From assembly GCF_004924335.1 (NCBI RefSeq), contig NZ_CP024633.1:3286001-3350000 (forward strand): 64,000 nt of DNA, read 5' to 3'. A program made the translations under genes and the position numbers. The notes beneath the pieces are model-generated. The model searched no databases. It had not been told where the DNA came from and saw nothing but the letters and a program-made list of their open reading frames with translations. This DNA is from Mycobacteroides salmoniphilum (lineage in GTDB: Bacteria > Actinomycetota > Actinomycetes > Mycobacteriales > Mycobacteriaceae). Position 1 is the first letter of the stretch; each line of letters starts with the position of its first letter. Below, piece after piece: positions 53,296 to 61,886 of this stretch.

Positions 53296-53700
53296 ATGAA
53301 GCTCATGGCCCCGATCCCTCAGAATCGCGAGGGATGACTCGTGGCACTCGCAGCAACTCTGATCACCGCCTGCACCACCGCGGTCGGCGCGACAGCATTT
53401 GGCGCCTCGCTCGCCATCACCCCGCAGCCGCCGGACACCATCCTCTACGTGATCAGTTCAGATCGCCCGATATCGGCGATCACGTGGAGAGACAGCCTTG
53501 GGCATATGCGCGAACAGCCCGTCGATGGCACTCAGCACACCTGGTCCTGGACCTTCACCAGTGATATCAGCGATCCGCCGTACTTCGTCAGCGCCCAATC
53601 CGCCGGGGCGCCCGTCACCTGCCGCTTGATCATCAACGGCAAGGTCAAGGTCGAGGACACCGCCGCGGGCCAGGATTCAACCGCCACCTGCCACGGATAA
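53296..53700 (+). pseudogene. MmpS-like secreted/membrane protein with in-frame TGA near the start
   Basis: From ATG 53296 (ribosome binding site ATAAGGAT) the frame reads MKLMAPIPQNREG, then TGA at 53335-53337, then L, and from GTG 53341 VALAATLITACTTAVGATAFG (membrane segment) and a MmpS-type domain: TILYVISSDRPISAITWRD and VTCRLIINGKVKVEDTAAG, ending in C near the end. The peptide before the stop looks like the missing cytoplasmic tail of an MmpS protein, so TGA probably replaced TGG. A restart at GTG 53341 with GAGGGATGACTC in front could still give a 119-residue protein. MmpS proteins help MmpL exporters; no mmpL is near. Confidence 0.6.
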
Positions 53701-53723
53701 CCCTGGCGCGATAGCGGCGCGGC

Positions 53724-54059
53724 TCAGCGGTGCTTGGCGACGGTGAGCAGGACCGCCGAATCCGCCAGCGCCTGCAACGAATGCCGGGCATCGGGGATCT
53801 CGATCAGATCTCCGGCACGGCCGTCCCAATGTTCGTCGCCGACCACCAGCCGAACCGAACCCTGAATGACGTAGATCGTGGCCTCACCCGGGTTCTCATG
53901 CTCGCCGAGCGCGGAACCCTCGCGCAGTGCGATGACGGTTTGACGCAACACTCGCTCATGGCCACCCACGACGGTGTCCGCGGCATTGTGGCCGTCGGCG
54001 GCGCGCTCGAACAACTGCCGTATCAATGCGTCGATCGAGTGCTTCTGCATACCTGCCAT
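53724..54059 (-). CDS. Cupin domain protein
   Basis: A 111-residue single cupin. The motif-1 region LREGSALGEHENPGEATIYVIQGSVRL and the motif-2 region GDLIEIPDARHSLQALADSAVLL are present with His residues that could hold a metal. The N-terminal 30 residues are helical. ATG 54059 follows GAGGAATGGA. Such small cupins often act as sugar or metabolite sensors or isomerases; no particular role is supported. Confidence 0.8.
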   Translation of the reverse strand: MAGMQKHSIDALIRQLFERAADGHNAADTVVGGHERVLRQTVIALREGSALGEHENPGEATIYVIQGSVRLVVGDEHWDGRAGDLIEIPDARHSLQALADSAVLLTVAKHR

Positions 54060-54601
54060 TCCATTCCTCGGCGGCAGGCCCGTCAACCCTTGATATAGGG
54101 AAACGAAGTTGGAGACAGGAGGCCTTCGACCGCCAGTGTGGATGACATGCTGGCCGTTGTTGGCGCCAACGCATTCCCGGATCGCAGGCATCAGTGTGCC
54201 CAGGAGGTTGCGGCTACTCATGACGAAGCGAAGCTGCTCGTCGGGGTGAAATGCGGGACCGACTGGCAGCAGGTCGATTTCGACGTCGACGATCTCGCCA
54301 GCAGAAAGCTTCTCCGTCCGGTCGAAGTGTGAGCGGGGATGTCGTCGGTGGACAGCTTCTCATCGAGACGACGGGCAGAAACAAGCAACCGGCCGTCAGA
54401 TCCCTTGTACCGGTGTCACCCAAGAAGGCGTGGCCCGGCGCACACACGAGCAAACCCGTGCTCTACCGGCGCTATCCGTCGCGGGCGCATATGGTCGTCG
54501 ACGCCCTTCCAAACCTCTAGTGGCGGTCCGACAACGATCTGATGGCTACGCAGTCATTGCGGGCCGGGTCGGATCGGCCTGGCGGCGGGGCGGGGGTGTG
54601 T
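54060..54601. other. Intergenic, no supported gene
   Basis: About 540 bp between the cupin and the next minus-strand gene. Several frames stay open for 60-90 codons, but none has a protein-like pattern, a good start or a known motif. I see no RNA gene, repeat or clear dyad. Confidence 0.5.
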
Positions 54602-54973
54602 TTACGGGAGTGGGTCCGGTTGAGTTGATGGTTCTTTGATGCCGGTCACTGTCCACGCGGACACATCAGATAAGCGGATGCGCAGCGAGTCATGCTCGAC
54701 TGTGGTGCCCGCGACGTAGCAACGAGCTTTGCGAAGGTGAACAAAGACGCTGCCCTGCTCGGCTTCGAGCGCCGCGATACGGCCGGCGACATCCTGGGCG
54801 TCGTTCCTGCCGAAGAAGTTCGCGATGTAGTGCCCGAAGTATGTGCTGGTCACGGTGATTCCTGTGGCCACTCCCCAGGGGAGGTAGAGCGTCACTTCGA
54901 TGCTGACAGAACCGGCTTCGGTGTCGATGTGGCGAAGGATCGCATCCACCCCGGCGGGGTCACGTAAGGCCAT
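54602..54973 (-). CDS. Hypothetical protein
   Basis: A 123-residue protein, family not recognised. The body is beta-rich (SVSIEVTLYLPWGVATGITVTS, YFGHYIANFFGRND) with a helix VAGRIAALEAEQG and a strand VFVHLRKARCYVAG. No signal peptide or metal motif. ATG 54973 is used. The protein-like composition supports it being real; it lies in the sparse stretch before the initiator tRNA. Confidence 0.55.
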   Translation of the reverse strand: MALRDPAGVDAILRHIDTEAGSVSIEVTLYLPWGVATGITVTSTYFGHYIANFFGRNDAQDVAGRIAALEAEQGSVFVHLRKARCYVAGTTVEHDSLRIRLSDVSAWTVTGIKEPSTQPDPLP

Positions 54974-55516
54974 ACCCGGAGCCTAGAACATTTCCTTCAA
55001 CCTGCGCTATCCAAAATCTATAGTGGCTGGGGTAGACATTCGCCATCGATGCGGTTAGAGTATCGGATGTACACAGAGCAGAAGGTGATGGCACGGGAGA
55101 TGATGAACTGCCCGTGATGTCAGGATCGGAGGCGGCCAGATACTCCAGATTCGTTAGCAGTACAACGGTTTTGGGGCCGTCCAGCAGTACCCGCAAGTCA
55201 AGCAGTACCGGTTAGATGCAGTACCCGCATGAAAATGAGGAAGGAGGCAGTTACCGTCGGATCGCCCGTGATTGTTCACTATCGGGCCGATGCCGCAGTT
55301 CTACAGCAGTATCGAGAGATGGTAGTTATCTCCTCAGGGCCGGTGGCCCCGGCGTGATGGTGTACCCGGGGCTACCGGCCTTCTTAATAGCCAGTCAGTG
55401 ATGGGCCCGCGGGCCTTCTCGCTGGTCCGAAAGGTTTTGCAATACAAGCAAAGAACGGTTCTGCCGACAGCAACCCGAACGATAAATTCGAAGACGAGGA
55501 CTACCCCGCTTACAGC
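54974..55516. other. Intergenic with repeated GCAGTAC elements
   Basis: About 540 bp without a supported gene. GCAGTAC occurs at 55157, 55184, 55202 and 55218, with related GCAGTTAC and GCAGTATC nearby. A 78-codon minus-strand frame at 54960-55196 is possible but weak. The MerR-like gene follows, without a start codon for its expected N-terminal part. Confidence 0.5.
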
Positions 55517-55813
55517 ATGGGTAGCGCGGCGCAGATTCTGGGAACTACCCCAGCCTTCCTGCGCAGCCTCGATGAAGCCAAACTACTGACCCCGCAACGC
55601 TCCGAGGGCGGTCACCGCCGCTACTCGCGTTATCAGCTTCGGATCGCGGCAAGAGTCCGTGAACTGGTTGAGCGCGGTACCGCACTGGATGCGGCATGCC
55701 GCATCATTATCCTTGAAGACCAACTTGCCGAAGCCCACGATATCAACGCCCAGCTCCACCGCAGCCTCGATGACCGGTACAACGCGACCTCCGGCGAAAA
55801 CCCCCAGCCCTGA
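55517..55813 (+). CDS. MerR-like helix-turn-helix protein, N-terminus shortened
   Basis: A 98-residue DNA-binding protein. MGSAAQILGTTPAFLRSLDEAKLL is the HTH, PQRSEGGHRRYSRYQLRIAA the wing, then RELVERGTALDAACRIIILEDQL, a coiled end. This is a widespread actinobacterial MerR-like regulator. Upstream in the same frame the codons still read DEDYPAYS, which belongs to the normal N-terminus, but no start codon exists before the TAG at 55388. The protein therefore starts at ATG 55517, inside the HTH, or uses an odd start. It is followed by a strong terminator. Confidence 0.75.
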   Translation: MGSAAQILGTTPAFLRSLDEAKLLTPQRSEGGHRRYSRYQLRIAARVRELVERGTALDAACRIIILEDQLAEAHDINAQLHRSLDDRYNATSGENPQP

Positions 55814-55862
55814 ACGCCTATCCCGGATGCCTCCTCGCAACGCCCGATAAGCCGTAACGACG

Positions 55863-55891
55863 CTGGCTGCCCAGGAATCCTGGGCAGCCAG
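55863..55891 (+). terminator. Hairpin after the MerR-like gene
   Basis: CTGGCTGCCCAGGA and TCCTGGGCAGCCAG are exact complements separated by a single A, 50 bp after the stop. TTCTCG follows. It may also end the convergent STAS gene, whose stop is at 55915. Confidence 0.75.
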
Positions 55892-55914
55892 TTCTCGTGC
55901 GCGTATGTACGGGG

Positions 55915-56331
55915 CTAGACCGCCGCAGTCAGCTGTGAGCTGTTTTCCAGCGCATCAATGAGTGGAATGGCATCCAGAAGCCAGCTGTCTGGGTCGCCGA
56001 TTTCGAGGATTCGGTCGACAGCCTCGCCGGATAGCAGTGACCAGCGCACCTCGTGATACTTGCAGCAGCAACGGATCTTGAGCACGGCAAGAAAGCCCTC
56101 GCTGCCACAGAAGTCCAGTTCGCGTAGGTCCAGGACGAGCGCGTGGCGTTCATGAAGATGACGTACGGCGTAGTAGACCAAGCAGTCGGCATTGGTTGCG
56201 TCGAGGGCGCCTGTGGCGGCCACGACGACCACGCCGTCGCGATGCGGTGTGGCGGTGAACTGAAATCCCTGTCCGCTATAAGGTGCAGCGGATGAGAGCG
56301 GGCGCGGATATGAAATCGATTGAATAGACAT
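55915..56331 (-). CDS. STAS domain protein (anti-sigma-factor antagonist-like)
   Basis: A 138-residue protein with one STAS domain: VVVVAATGALDATNADCLVYY, then HALVLDLRELDFCGSEGFLAVL. The serine in FCGSEG occupies the phosphorylation site of SpoIIAA-type antagonists. Cysteines are frequent (CCCKYHEV), which is unusual for the family. No kinase or sigma factor gene is near. The first 30 residues are an unrelated Ser/Pro-rich tail. Convergent with the MerR-like gene. Confidence 0.8.
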   Translation of the reverse strand: MSIQSISYPRPLSSAAPYSGQGFQFTATPHRDGVVVVAATGALDATNADCLVYYAVRHLHERHALVLDLRELDFCGSEGFLAVLKIRCCCKYHEVRWSLLSGEAVDRILEIGDPDSWLLDAIPLIDALENSSQLTAAV

Positions 56332-56978
56332 AACTTTGACTTCCGCCAGTGTCTGGTACTTCGAACTTCAGGAGCGCCTGCGCGGGGATGAGGGGAGCGA
56401 GTTCTGCTCTGCACCGGGAGCTGGTGCCCTGCGTGGCTGTGAACTCAACCAATACAAACGTAGCCCTGTTACCGTCGATGCGCAGTGCAACAGTACGAAC
56501 GGTCGAAATAGATTTCCGGTGCGGCCCAATGGTCGCCGGGATGAGGTATGGCATCCGATTTCTGTATACCGGCTCTCGCGCAATACAGCGCCTGGCACTG
56601 ATCGCGAACTCCCGATTGGGATTGTGCCCAGCGGGTATGCCTGTGCTCGGGTCCGAACAGATCTCGCGCGCTACCGACACGCCCTCCTGCCCCGAGCGTC
56701 TCAGCAGCGTAAGGCCACTCGGATCCCGACGGGCTCTCACTCCCCGGCCCGGCCGCATCGCCTTCAGCCCCTGACATAGCCGAAATCGTAAGCAGATATC
56801 CAGCGATGCGTAGCCCGTTGCCGTGGCCGTGGCCGTGGCCGTGGCCAGGTGGAATACCAGAGGTGGGAGGCCCGAATGCTCATCAGCGCACACAATCCAC
56901 GTAGGGCATCCCATCGGACGCTGGGGCACCCCGCAATTAGTGGGACTTAAACGGAGACCCAAGGCCATTCAGGGCAAG
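56332..56978. other. Intergenic, no supported gene
   Basis: About 650 bp between the STAS gene and the tRNA terminator. Two long frames exist (plus 56349-56774, minus 56276-56968), but neither has a family pattern, and the minus one overlaps the STAS start. A CCGTGG hexamer array lies at 56821. Confidence 0.5.
56821..56846. repeat. Hexanucleotide array (CCGTGG)x4
   Basis: Four exact tandem copies of CCGTGG followed by CC. It lies in noncoding DNA and could vary in copy number by slippage. Confidence 0.9.
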
Positions 56979-57020
56979 AAAAAACCCCAGGCCAGAGGAA
57001 ATGAATCCTCTGGCCTGGGG
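56979..57020 (-). terminator. Intrinsic terminator after tRNA-fMet
   Basis: Perfect 15-bp arms CCCCAGGCCAGAGGA (56985-56999) and TCCTCTGGCCTGGGG (57006-57020) with a 6-nt loop. On the minus strand the stem is followed by TTTTTTCTTG. Confidence 0.95.
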
Positions 57021-57026
57021 ACCTAG

Positions 57027-57100
57027 TAGCGGGGACAGGATTTGAACCTGCGACCTCTGGGTTATGAGCCCAGCGAGCTACCGAGCTGCTCCACCCCGCG
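57027..57100 (-). tRNA. Initiator tRNA-Met (CAT anticodon)
   Basis: A 74-nt cloverleaf on the minus strand, 5' CGCGGGGTGGAGCAGC and 3' TCCCCGCTA. The C1:T72 mismatch at the acceptor end and the GGG/CCC pairs of the anticodon stem (CTGGGCTCATAACCCAG) mark the initiator form. CCA is not encoded. Confidence 0.96.
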
Positions 57101-57185
57101 GTGGTGAACACAAGGTTACCGGTCGCACTGCGTGGCGCCAAATCGTTAACCTGGCCTGCACGTTCTCGGCACCACGTAGTGGTTT

Positions 57186-57224
57186 CGTCCCTGCCACTTG
57201 CGCTTTCACGCAGTGGCAGGGACG
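57186..57224. terminator. Hairpin at the end of the UPF0182 gene
   Basis: CGTCCCTGCCACT and AGTGGCAGGGACG are exact complements; GCG/CGC extends the stem past a one-base bulge around a short loop. It lies 8 bp beyond the stop of the UPF0182 gene. The T run is weak, so it may act as a Rho-independent or mRNA-stabilising stem. Confidence 0.65.
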
Positions 57225-57231
57225 AGCCGTT

Positions 57232-60198
57232 TTACTTGGCCTGTGTGAACTTGGTCATCGCGTCATCGAGGCTCTTGAGGGCCTGTCCGTACCGTGCGAA
57301 GTCCCCACTCTTCTGGGCGTCCTTCACCTCTCCGATGGCTCGCTGAACCTCCTGCAGGGCGGCAGCCTTCGCCGAGGACAGATCCGAGGACCCTACGGGC
57401 GGCGGTGCCACCGGAGGGACGATCGGAACACTCTGACCGCTCGGCGGCGGCGCGCTGACGCTTCCGGGCTCGGCCGCCGGAGCGGTAGCCGTCGCGCCGG
57501 CACCCGGCCCGAACACCATGTCGAGCGCGTCCCTGACCGTGGTCGCGTAGCCGACCTTGCCGTTGTAGAACATGCCCACACGGATCAGACGCGGATACGA
57601 CGACTGATCACCCTGACCCGGCGAGGCATACAGCGGTTCGACAAACAACAGTCCCCCGTTGGCCACCGGCAGCGTGAGCAGGTTGCCCCATTTGAGGATG
57701 TTCTGGTTCTTGATGATGCCGACGTGTGAGGACACCAGGTTGTCCGTGGTGATGGCATTGTTCACCAACTTGGGGCCCTGCACGGTTCCGGGGACCGTCA
57801 AAACCGTTATCTTCCCGTAGGTTTCGGGATCGGAGCTCGCGCTGACGTAGGCCGCCAGGAAATCACGCTGGAAACGGTTCAGCGCACTCGTCAATTGGAA
57901 CGACGCCGAATTGTCATTCTTGTTAATGTCTTTCGCCACAATGTAATACGGCGGCTGCGACCCGGTAGGTGCGTTCGGATCATCGGGCACCTGCCAGAAA
58001 TCACTGGTGGAGAAGAACGTCACCGGGTCATTGACGTGGTAGCGCGCCAACAGGGTCCGCTGCACCTTGAACAGATCCTCCGGGTAGCGCAGATGCCGCG
58101 CGAGATCCGAGGAGATGTCGCTCTTCGGCTTCACCGTTCCCGGGAAGACCTTCATCCATGCCTTAAGCACGGGATCCTTCTCGTCCTGCTGGTACAGGGT
58201 CACCGTGCCGTCGTAGGCATCCACCGTCGCCTTCACCGAGTTCCGGATGTACGAAACCTGCTGGTTGGGCAGCGCTCCCCCGGTCCTGCCTACCTGGCTG
58301 TCAAAGGTGGCCTCCGACAACGACGTCTGCTGCGAGTACGGGTAGTTGTCCAGCGTGGTGTAGCCGTCCACGACCCAGACCATGCGCTTGTCGACGATCG
58401 CGGGGTAGGTACCACTGTCGACGGTCAACCACGGCGCCACCGCTTCCACGCGCCGGCTCGGATCGCGGTTGAACAGGATCTTGCTGTTGTCGCCAATCAC
58501 ATTGGAGAACAGGAAGTTCCGCTCGGCATATTTCAGACCGAACACTGTCCGCGCCAGCGCGCCACCGACGGGAACGCCGCCGCCGCCGGTGTAGGTGCTG
58601 TTCTTGGTGCCCGCATTGTTCTCGTAGTCGTACTCTCGGTCGTTGCCGTTCTTCCCGACGATCGCGTAGTCGTTGGTATCGCTGGCGATGATCGGGCCGT
58701 AGTACACGCGCGGCTGAGCCAACTGCGCCGGGCCGTCGGACAGAACCTTGCCGCCGTCGTCAACGGCATTCACCAGGAACTCCGGGTACCCACCGTTCTC
58801 GTCCGGCTTGTCTGCCACTCCCCGCACGGTGTTGGCCGGTGCCGCGATGAACCCGTTGCCGTGCGTGTACACGGTGTGCCGGTTGATCCAGTCGCGCTGG
58901 TTATCACGAAGTTTGGCCGGATCGAGCTCGCGGGCGGCGACCACATAGTCGCGCAGCGAGCCGCTCTTGTCCTGGTATCGATCGATGGACAACGAATCAG
59001 GGAAAGCATAGAAGTTCTTGCCCTGCTGCAATTGAGTGAAGGCCGGGCTCACGATGTTCGGGTCCAACACGCGAATGTTGGCCATCGTCGCGCGATCGGC
59101 GGCAACCTGCTTAGCCAGCGTTTCGCTCCCCGTTGGTGCCGATGCCGTACCGCTGTAGTCGCGGTACGTCACGACGTCATCTGTCAGGCCATAGGCATCG
59201 CGTGTCGCCTTGATGCTGCGCGCGATGTAATCGCTCTCCTTCTGCGCCGCATTGGGTTTAACGCTGAATTGCTCGACGATGAGCGGCCACCCGGCACCGA
59301 CCACCAACGAGGACAGCAGGAGCAGCGCCAGCCCGATGGCAGGGATCCGCAGATCCTTGAGCACCAGGGCCGAGAACACCGCGACCGCACAGATCACCGC
59401 GATGGCCAACAGGATCAGCTTGGCCGGCAGCACCGCATTGATATCGGTGTAACCGGCGCCGGTGAACGGCTTGCCGGCGCGCGTGTGTGAGAGCAGCTCG
59501 TACCGATCGAGCCAGTACGCGGCGACCTTGAGCAGCACCAGAACTCCGGCGAGAGTCACCAACTGGATACGGGCCGGACGTGACAGCGTGCCGGCACGAC
59601 CGGACAGCCGAATGCCGCCAAAAATGTAGTGCACCAAGGCGTTGACGACCAGCGCGACGAACACGGCAATGAACAGGTAGGTCAGCACGAATCGGTAGAA
59701 CGGCAGCTCAAAGGCGAAGAAGCCGAGATCCAAACCGAACTGCGGATCCTTGATGCCGAAGTCCCCGCCCTCCAGGAACAGCTGCACGGGCATCCAATAG
59801 CTTTGAGCCACAATGCCTGCCAGCACTCCGATGAGCACGGGAACACCGATGACGAAGAGCCGCACCCGCGACAAGATCAGAGCCCGGTATTGCGCCAGCG
59901 CATCGCCGGGTCCCTTGGTGGGCACGAATACGGGCCGCGCGCGGTACGCCAGCCCGATGCCCGTGAAAACCACGGCACCGACCACGATTCCCACAATCAG
60001 GAACAAGGTGAGCCGGGTCAGTAGCACCGTGGTGAACACACCGCGGAATCCGAGCTCACCGAACCACAGCCAGTTGATGTAGGTGTCGACCAGGCGTGGG
60101 CCGATCAACAACAACACCACGATCACCAACGCAGCGGCGACCAGTCGCCGGCTCCGTCGGGTCAGTCGTGGCAGAGCCCCATTTGGCCGCATACCCAC
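57232..60198 (-). CDS. UPF0182 family membrane protein (Rv3193c-like)
   Basis: A 988-residue protein, the usual size of the UPF0182 family. About seven transmembrane helices fill the first 330 residues ([40 protein letters not shown] and others). A very large external domain follows with [16 protein letters not shown] and [12 protein letters not shown], then a Pro-rich segment and a C-terminal helix [28 protein letters not shown]. The function is unknown. It matches M. tuberculosis Rv3193c. ATG 60192 is an equally good start. It lies next to the PDZ protease gene, transcribed in the same direction. Confidence 0.95.
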   Translation of the reverse strand: MGMRPNGALPRLTRRSRRLVAAALVIVVLLLIGPRLVDTYINWLWFGELGFRGVFTTVLLTRLTLFLIVGIVVGAVVFTGIGLAYRARPVFVPTKGPGDALAQYRALILSRVRLFVIGVPVLIGVLAGIVAQSYWMPVQLFLEGGDFGIKDPQFGLDLGFFAFELPFYRFVLTYLFIAVFVALVVNALVHYIFGGIRLSGRAGTLSRPARIQLVTLAGVLVLLKVAAYWLDRYELLSHTRAGKPFTGAGYTDINAVLPAKLILLAIAVICAVAVFSALVLKDLRIPAIGLALLLLSSLVVGAGWPLIVEQFSVKPNAAQKESDYIARSIKATRDAYGLTDDVVTYRDYSGTASAPTGSETLAKQVAADRATMANIRVLDPNIVSPAFTQLQQGKNFYAFPDSLSIDRYQDKSGSLRDYVVAARELDPAKLRDNQRDWINRHTVYTHGNGFIAAPANTVRGVADKPDENGGYPEFLVNAVDDGGKVLSDGPAQLAQPRVYYGPIIASDTNDYAIVGKNGNDREYDYENNAGTKNSTYTGGGGVPVGGALARTVFGLKYAERNFLFSNVIGDNSKILFNRDPSRRVEAVAPWLTVDSGTYPAIVDKRMVWVVDGYTTLDNYPYSQQTSLSEATFDSQVGRTGGALPNQQVSYIRNSVKATVDAYDGTVTLYQQDEKDPVLKAWMKVFPGTVKPKSDISSDLARHLRYPEDLFKVQRTLLARYHVNDPVTFFSTSDFWQVPDDPNAPTGSQPPYYIVAKDINKNDNSASFQLTSALNRFQRDFLAAYVSASSDPETYGKITVLTVPGTVQGPKLVNNAITTDNLVSSHVGIIKNQNILKWGNLLTLPVANGGLLFVEPLYASPGQGDQSSYPRLIRVGMFYNGKVGYATTVRDALDMVFGPGAGATATAPAAEPGSVSAPPPSGQSVPIVPPVAPPPVGSSDLSSAKAAALQEVQRAIGEVKDAQKSGDFARYGQALKSLDDAMTKFTQAK

Positions 60199-60315
60199 GT
60201 CGCTACGCTCCTCGTCGAGTGTTCAAGCACGGCTCAGTTTTCGCGCTTCGATTCTCAGCCCCACTGTAGCCGCAGAACAGCGGGCATCGTCCTGCATCGA
60301 TAGTGGTGAGGTTGG

Positions 60316-61338
60316 CTAACAACCAGGCGGCTGATCACCGCGATTGAGGGCATTGAGTCCATCAACCGCCTCGGTCAATGTGCCGACCTTGACCAGGGTC
60401 AGCCCCTGCCCGCCGTCCGTCTTCGCCTCGGCGCAGTTGGCCGCGGGCACCAAGAACACCGTCGCTCCAGCGTCTTTGGCAGCCTGCATCTTGTGCGTGA
60501 TCCCACCGATGGGCCCCACCTTGCCCTCGGCATCGATGGTTCCTGTTCCGGCGACGAACTTTCCGCCGTCGAGCTCATCGGGGGTCAGCTTGTCGATCAC
60601 CGCGAGGCTGAACATCAACCCGGCCGACGGCCCACCGATGTTGGCCAGATTGAAATCAATGGTGAACGGCGCCCACGGAGCCTGCACCACGCCGACCCCC
60701 AGGAACCCGTAGTCGCGATCTGCGTTCTTGCCGAGGGTGATCTTCACCGTGCCGCTGGGGGCATTCTTGCGCTTGTAATCGAGCGTCACCTCGTCACCCG
60801 GCTTGGTCGCCTTGAGCAGTCCCGTGAATTCCTCGAGCGTTGCGACCGGGCGCCCATTGACGGCGGTGATCGCATCGTTCTCCTGCAGCTTGCCCTTGGA
60901 CGGCCCGTCCTCGCTGATGGTCAGAACGGTCACGGCCGTCGGGTATTTGAGATACCCGAGCGCCGCGAACTCAGCGCTCTCCTCGGACTTCTTGAACTCG
61001 AGGTCGTTCTCCTTATCCACCTGGTCCTTGGACCGATTGGGCGGATACACCACATCGCGCGGCACCAACTGCTCACTACCGCTTGCCCACAACCGCAGCG
61101 CGTCGGCCAGGGTCAGCCCGTCACGCTGGGAAACGGTCGTCATGTTGAGGTGACCGGAGACCGGATCCACCTTGGTGCCCTTGATGTCGACGACCTCCTT
61201 ACCCTCGACCTGCCCGAGGGTATTGAAGGTCGGGCCCGGGCCCAGGGATACGAACGGCACGGTGATCACCGACATCAACAACCCGAAGGCGATGATCGGG
61301 ATGAGCGCGACCAGCAGCGTCGCTACGCGGCGATTCAT
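60316..61338 (-). CDS. Membrane-anchored PDZ and Lon-type (S16) serine protease (Rv3194c-like)
   Basis: A 340-residue protein: an N-terminal transmembrane helix (LLVALIPIIAFGLLMSVI), an external part, a PDZ domain (about 125-200, ISEDGPSKGKLQENDAITAVNGRPV) and a Lon protease domain with the catalytic Ser in NIGGPSAGLMFSL and Lys in GGITHKMQAAKDAGA. It is expected to cut proteins at the outer face of the membrane. The family includes YlbL of B. subtilis. It precedes the UPF0182 gene as in M. tuberculosis. Confidence 0.94.
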   Translation of the reverse strand: MNRRVATLLVALIPIIAFGLLMSVITVPFVSLGPGPTFNTLGQVEGKEVVDIKGTKVDPVSGHLNMTTVSQRDGLTLADALRLWASGSEQLVPRDVVYPPNRSKDQVDKENDLEFKKSEESAEFAALGYLKYPTAVTVLTISEDGPSKGKLQENDAITAVNGRPVATLEEFTGLLKATKPGDEVTLDYKRKNAPSGTVKITLGKNADRDYGFLGVGVVQAPWAPFTIDFNLANIGGPSAGLMFSLAVIDKLTPDELDGGKFVAGTGTIDAEGKVGPIGGITHKMQAAKDAGATVFLVPAANCAEAKTDGGQGLTLVKVGTLTEAVDGLNALNRGDQPPGC

Positions 61339-61399
61339 GCCTGCACCCTATGGCAAGGCCTGATCAGCACCCCGCCGGTAGTCTCGTGGTGGAGGTTCG

Positions 61400-61816
61400 A
61401 TGAACGAGCATGCCCCCGTCCTGCTGTACGACGGCGTCTGCGCACTGTGCAACGGCGCGGTGAAGAAGATCCTGCGCGACGACAAGGTCGGGACTATGCG
61501 GTTCGCCGCGCTCGACAGCGAGTATGGCGATCAAGTGATCGCGCGGCACCCCGAACTCGTGGGCGTGGATTCCTTCGTGGTCATCGACAATCCGGGCGAG
61601 CCCGTCGAACGAATTCATATCCGGTCCGACGGAGTGCTCCGCATCATGGACTATTTGGGCAACACCCGCCGAGCCGCCCTCATCGCGCGTCTCGTCCCCC
61701 GTCCGATCCGCGATGCGCTGTACCGGCTGGTGGCACGCACCCGGTACCGGGTGTTCGGCCAGTACGACACCTGCCCGGTACCGCCGCCCGAGGTTCGCGC
61801 ACGCTTCCTGGCCTGA
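61400..61816 (+). CDS. DCC family thiol-disulfide oxidoreductase (DUF393)
   Basis: A 138-residue protein starting MNEHAPVLLYDGVCALCNGAV, where Asp11, Cys14 and Cys17 form the DxxCxxC signature. The later block MRFAALDSEYGDQVI and the end with ALYRLVARTRYRVFGQYDTCPVP fit the family. A thioredoxin-like redox role is inferred. It starts 61 bp from the divergent PDZ protease gene. Confidence 0.92.
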   Translation: MNEHAPVLLYDGVCALCNGAVKKILRDDKVGTMRFAALDSEYGDQVIARHPELVGVDSFVVIDNPGEPVERIHIRSDGVLRIMDYLGNTRRAALIARLVPRPIRDALYRLVARTRYRVFGQYDTCPVPPPEVRARFLA

Positions 61817-61886
61817 TCCCGCGCCACAAGCAGCGCGTTCACTGACAGCGTGATCCGGCCACCTCTACCAGCGGTACCGTGGAGAT

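Noticed and set aside
54960..55196. 78-codon minus-strand frame with VVLLTNLEYLAASDPD
   Set aside because: The segment looks somewhat protein-like, but it overlaps the neighbouring gene, its frame runs into TAA just upstream and no family is recognised. Left open, not called.
56349..56774. 141-codon plus-strand open frame
   Set aside because: No ribosome binding site or protein-like pattern; long chance frames are common in this GC-rich DNA.
56276..56968. 230-codon minus-strand open frame
   Set aside because: It overlaps the start of the STAS gene, has a low-complexity Ala-Thr run from the hexamer array and no family pattern.
57895..59490. 531-codon plus-strand frame inside the UPF0182 gene
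   Set aside because: Arg/His/Val-rich antisense shadow; the minus strand has the family structure.
60493..61845. 450-codon plus-strand frame
   Set aside because: Covers the antisense of the PDZ protease and runs out of frame through the DCC gene.
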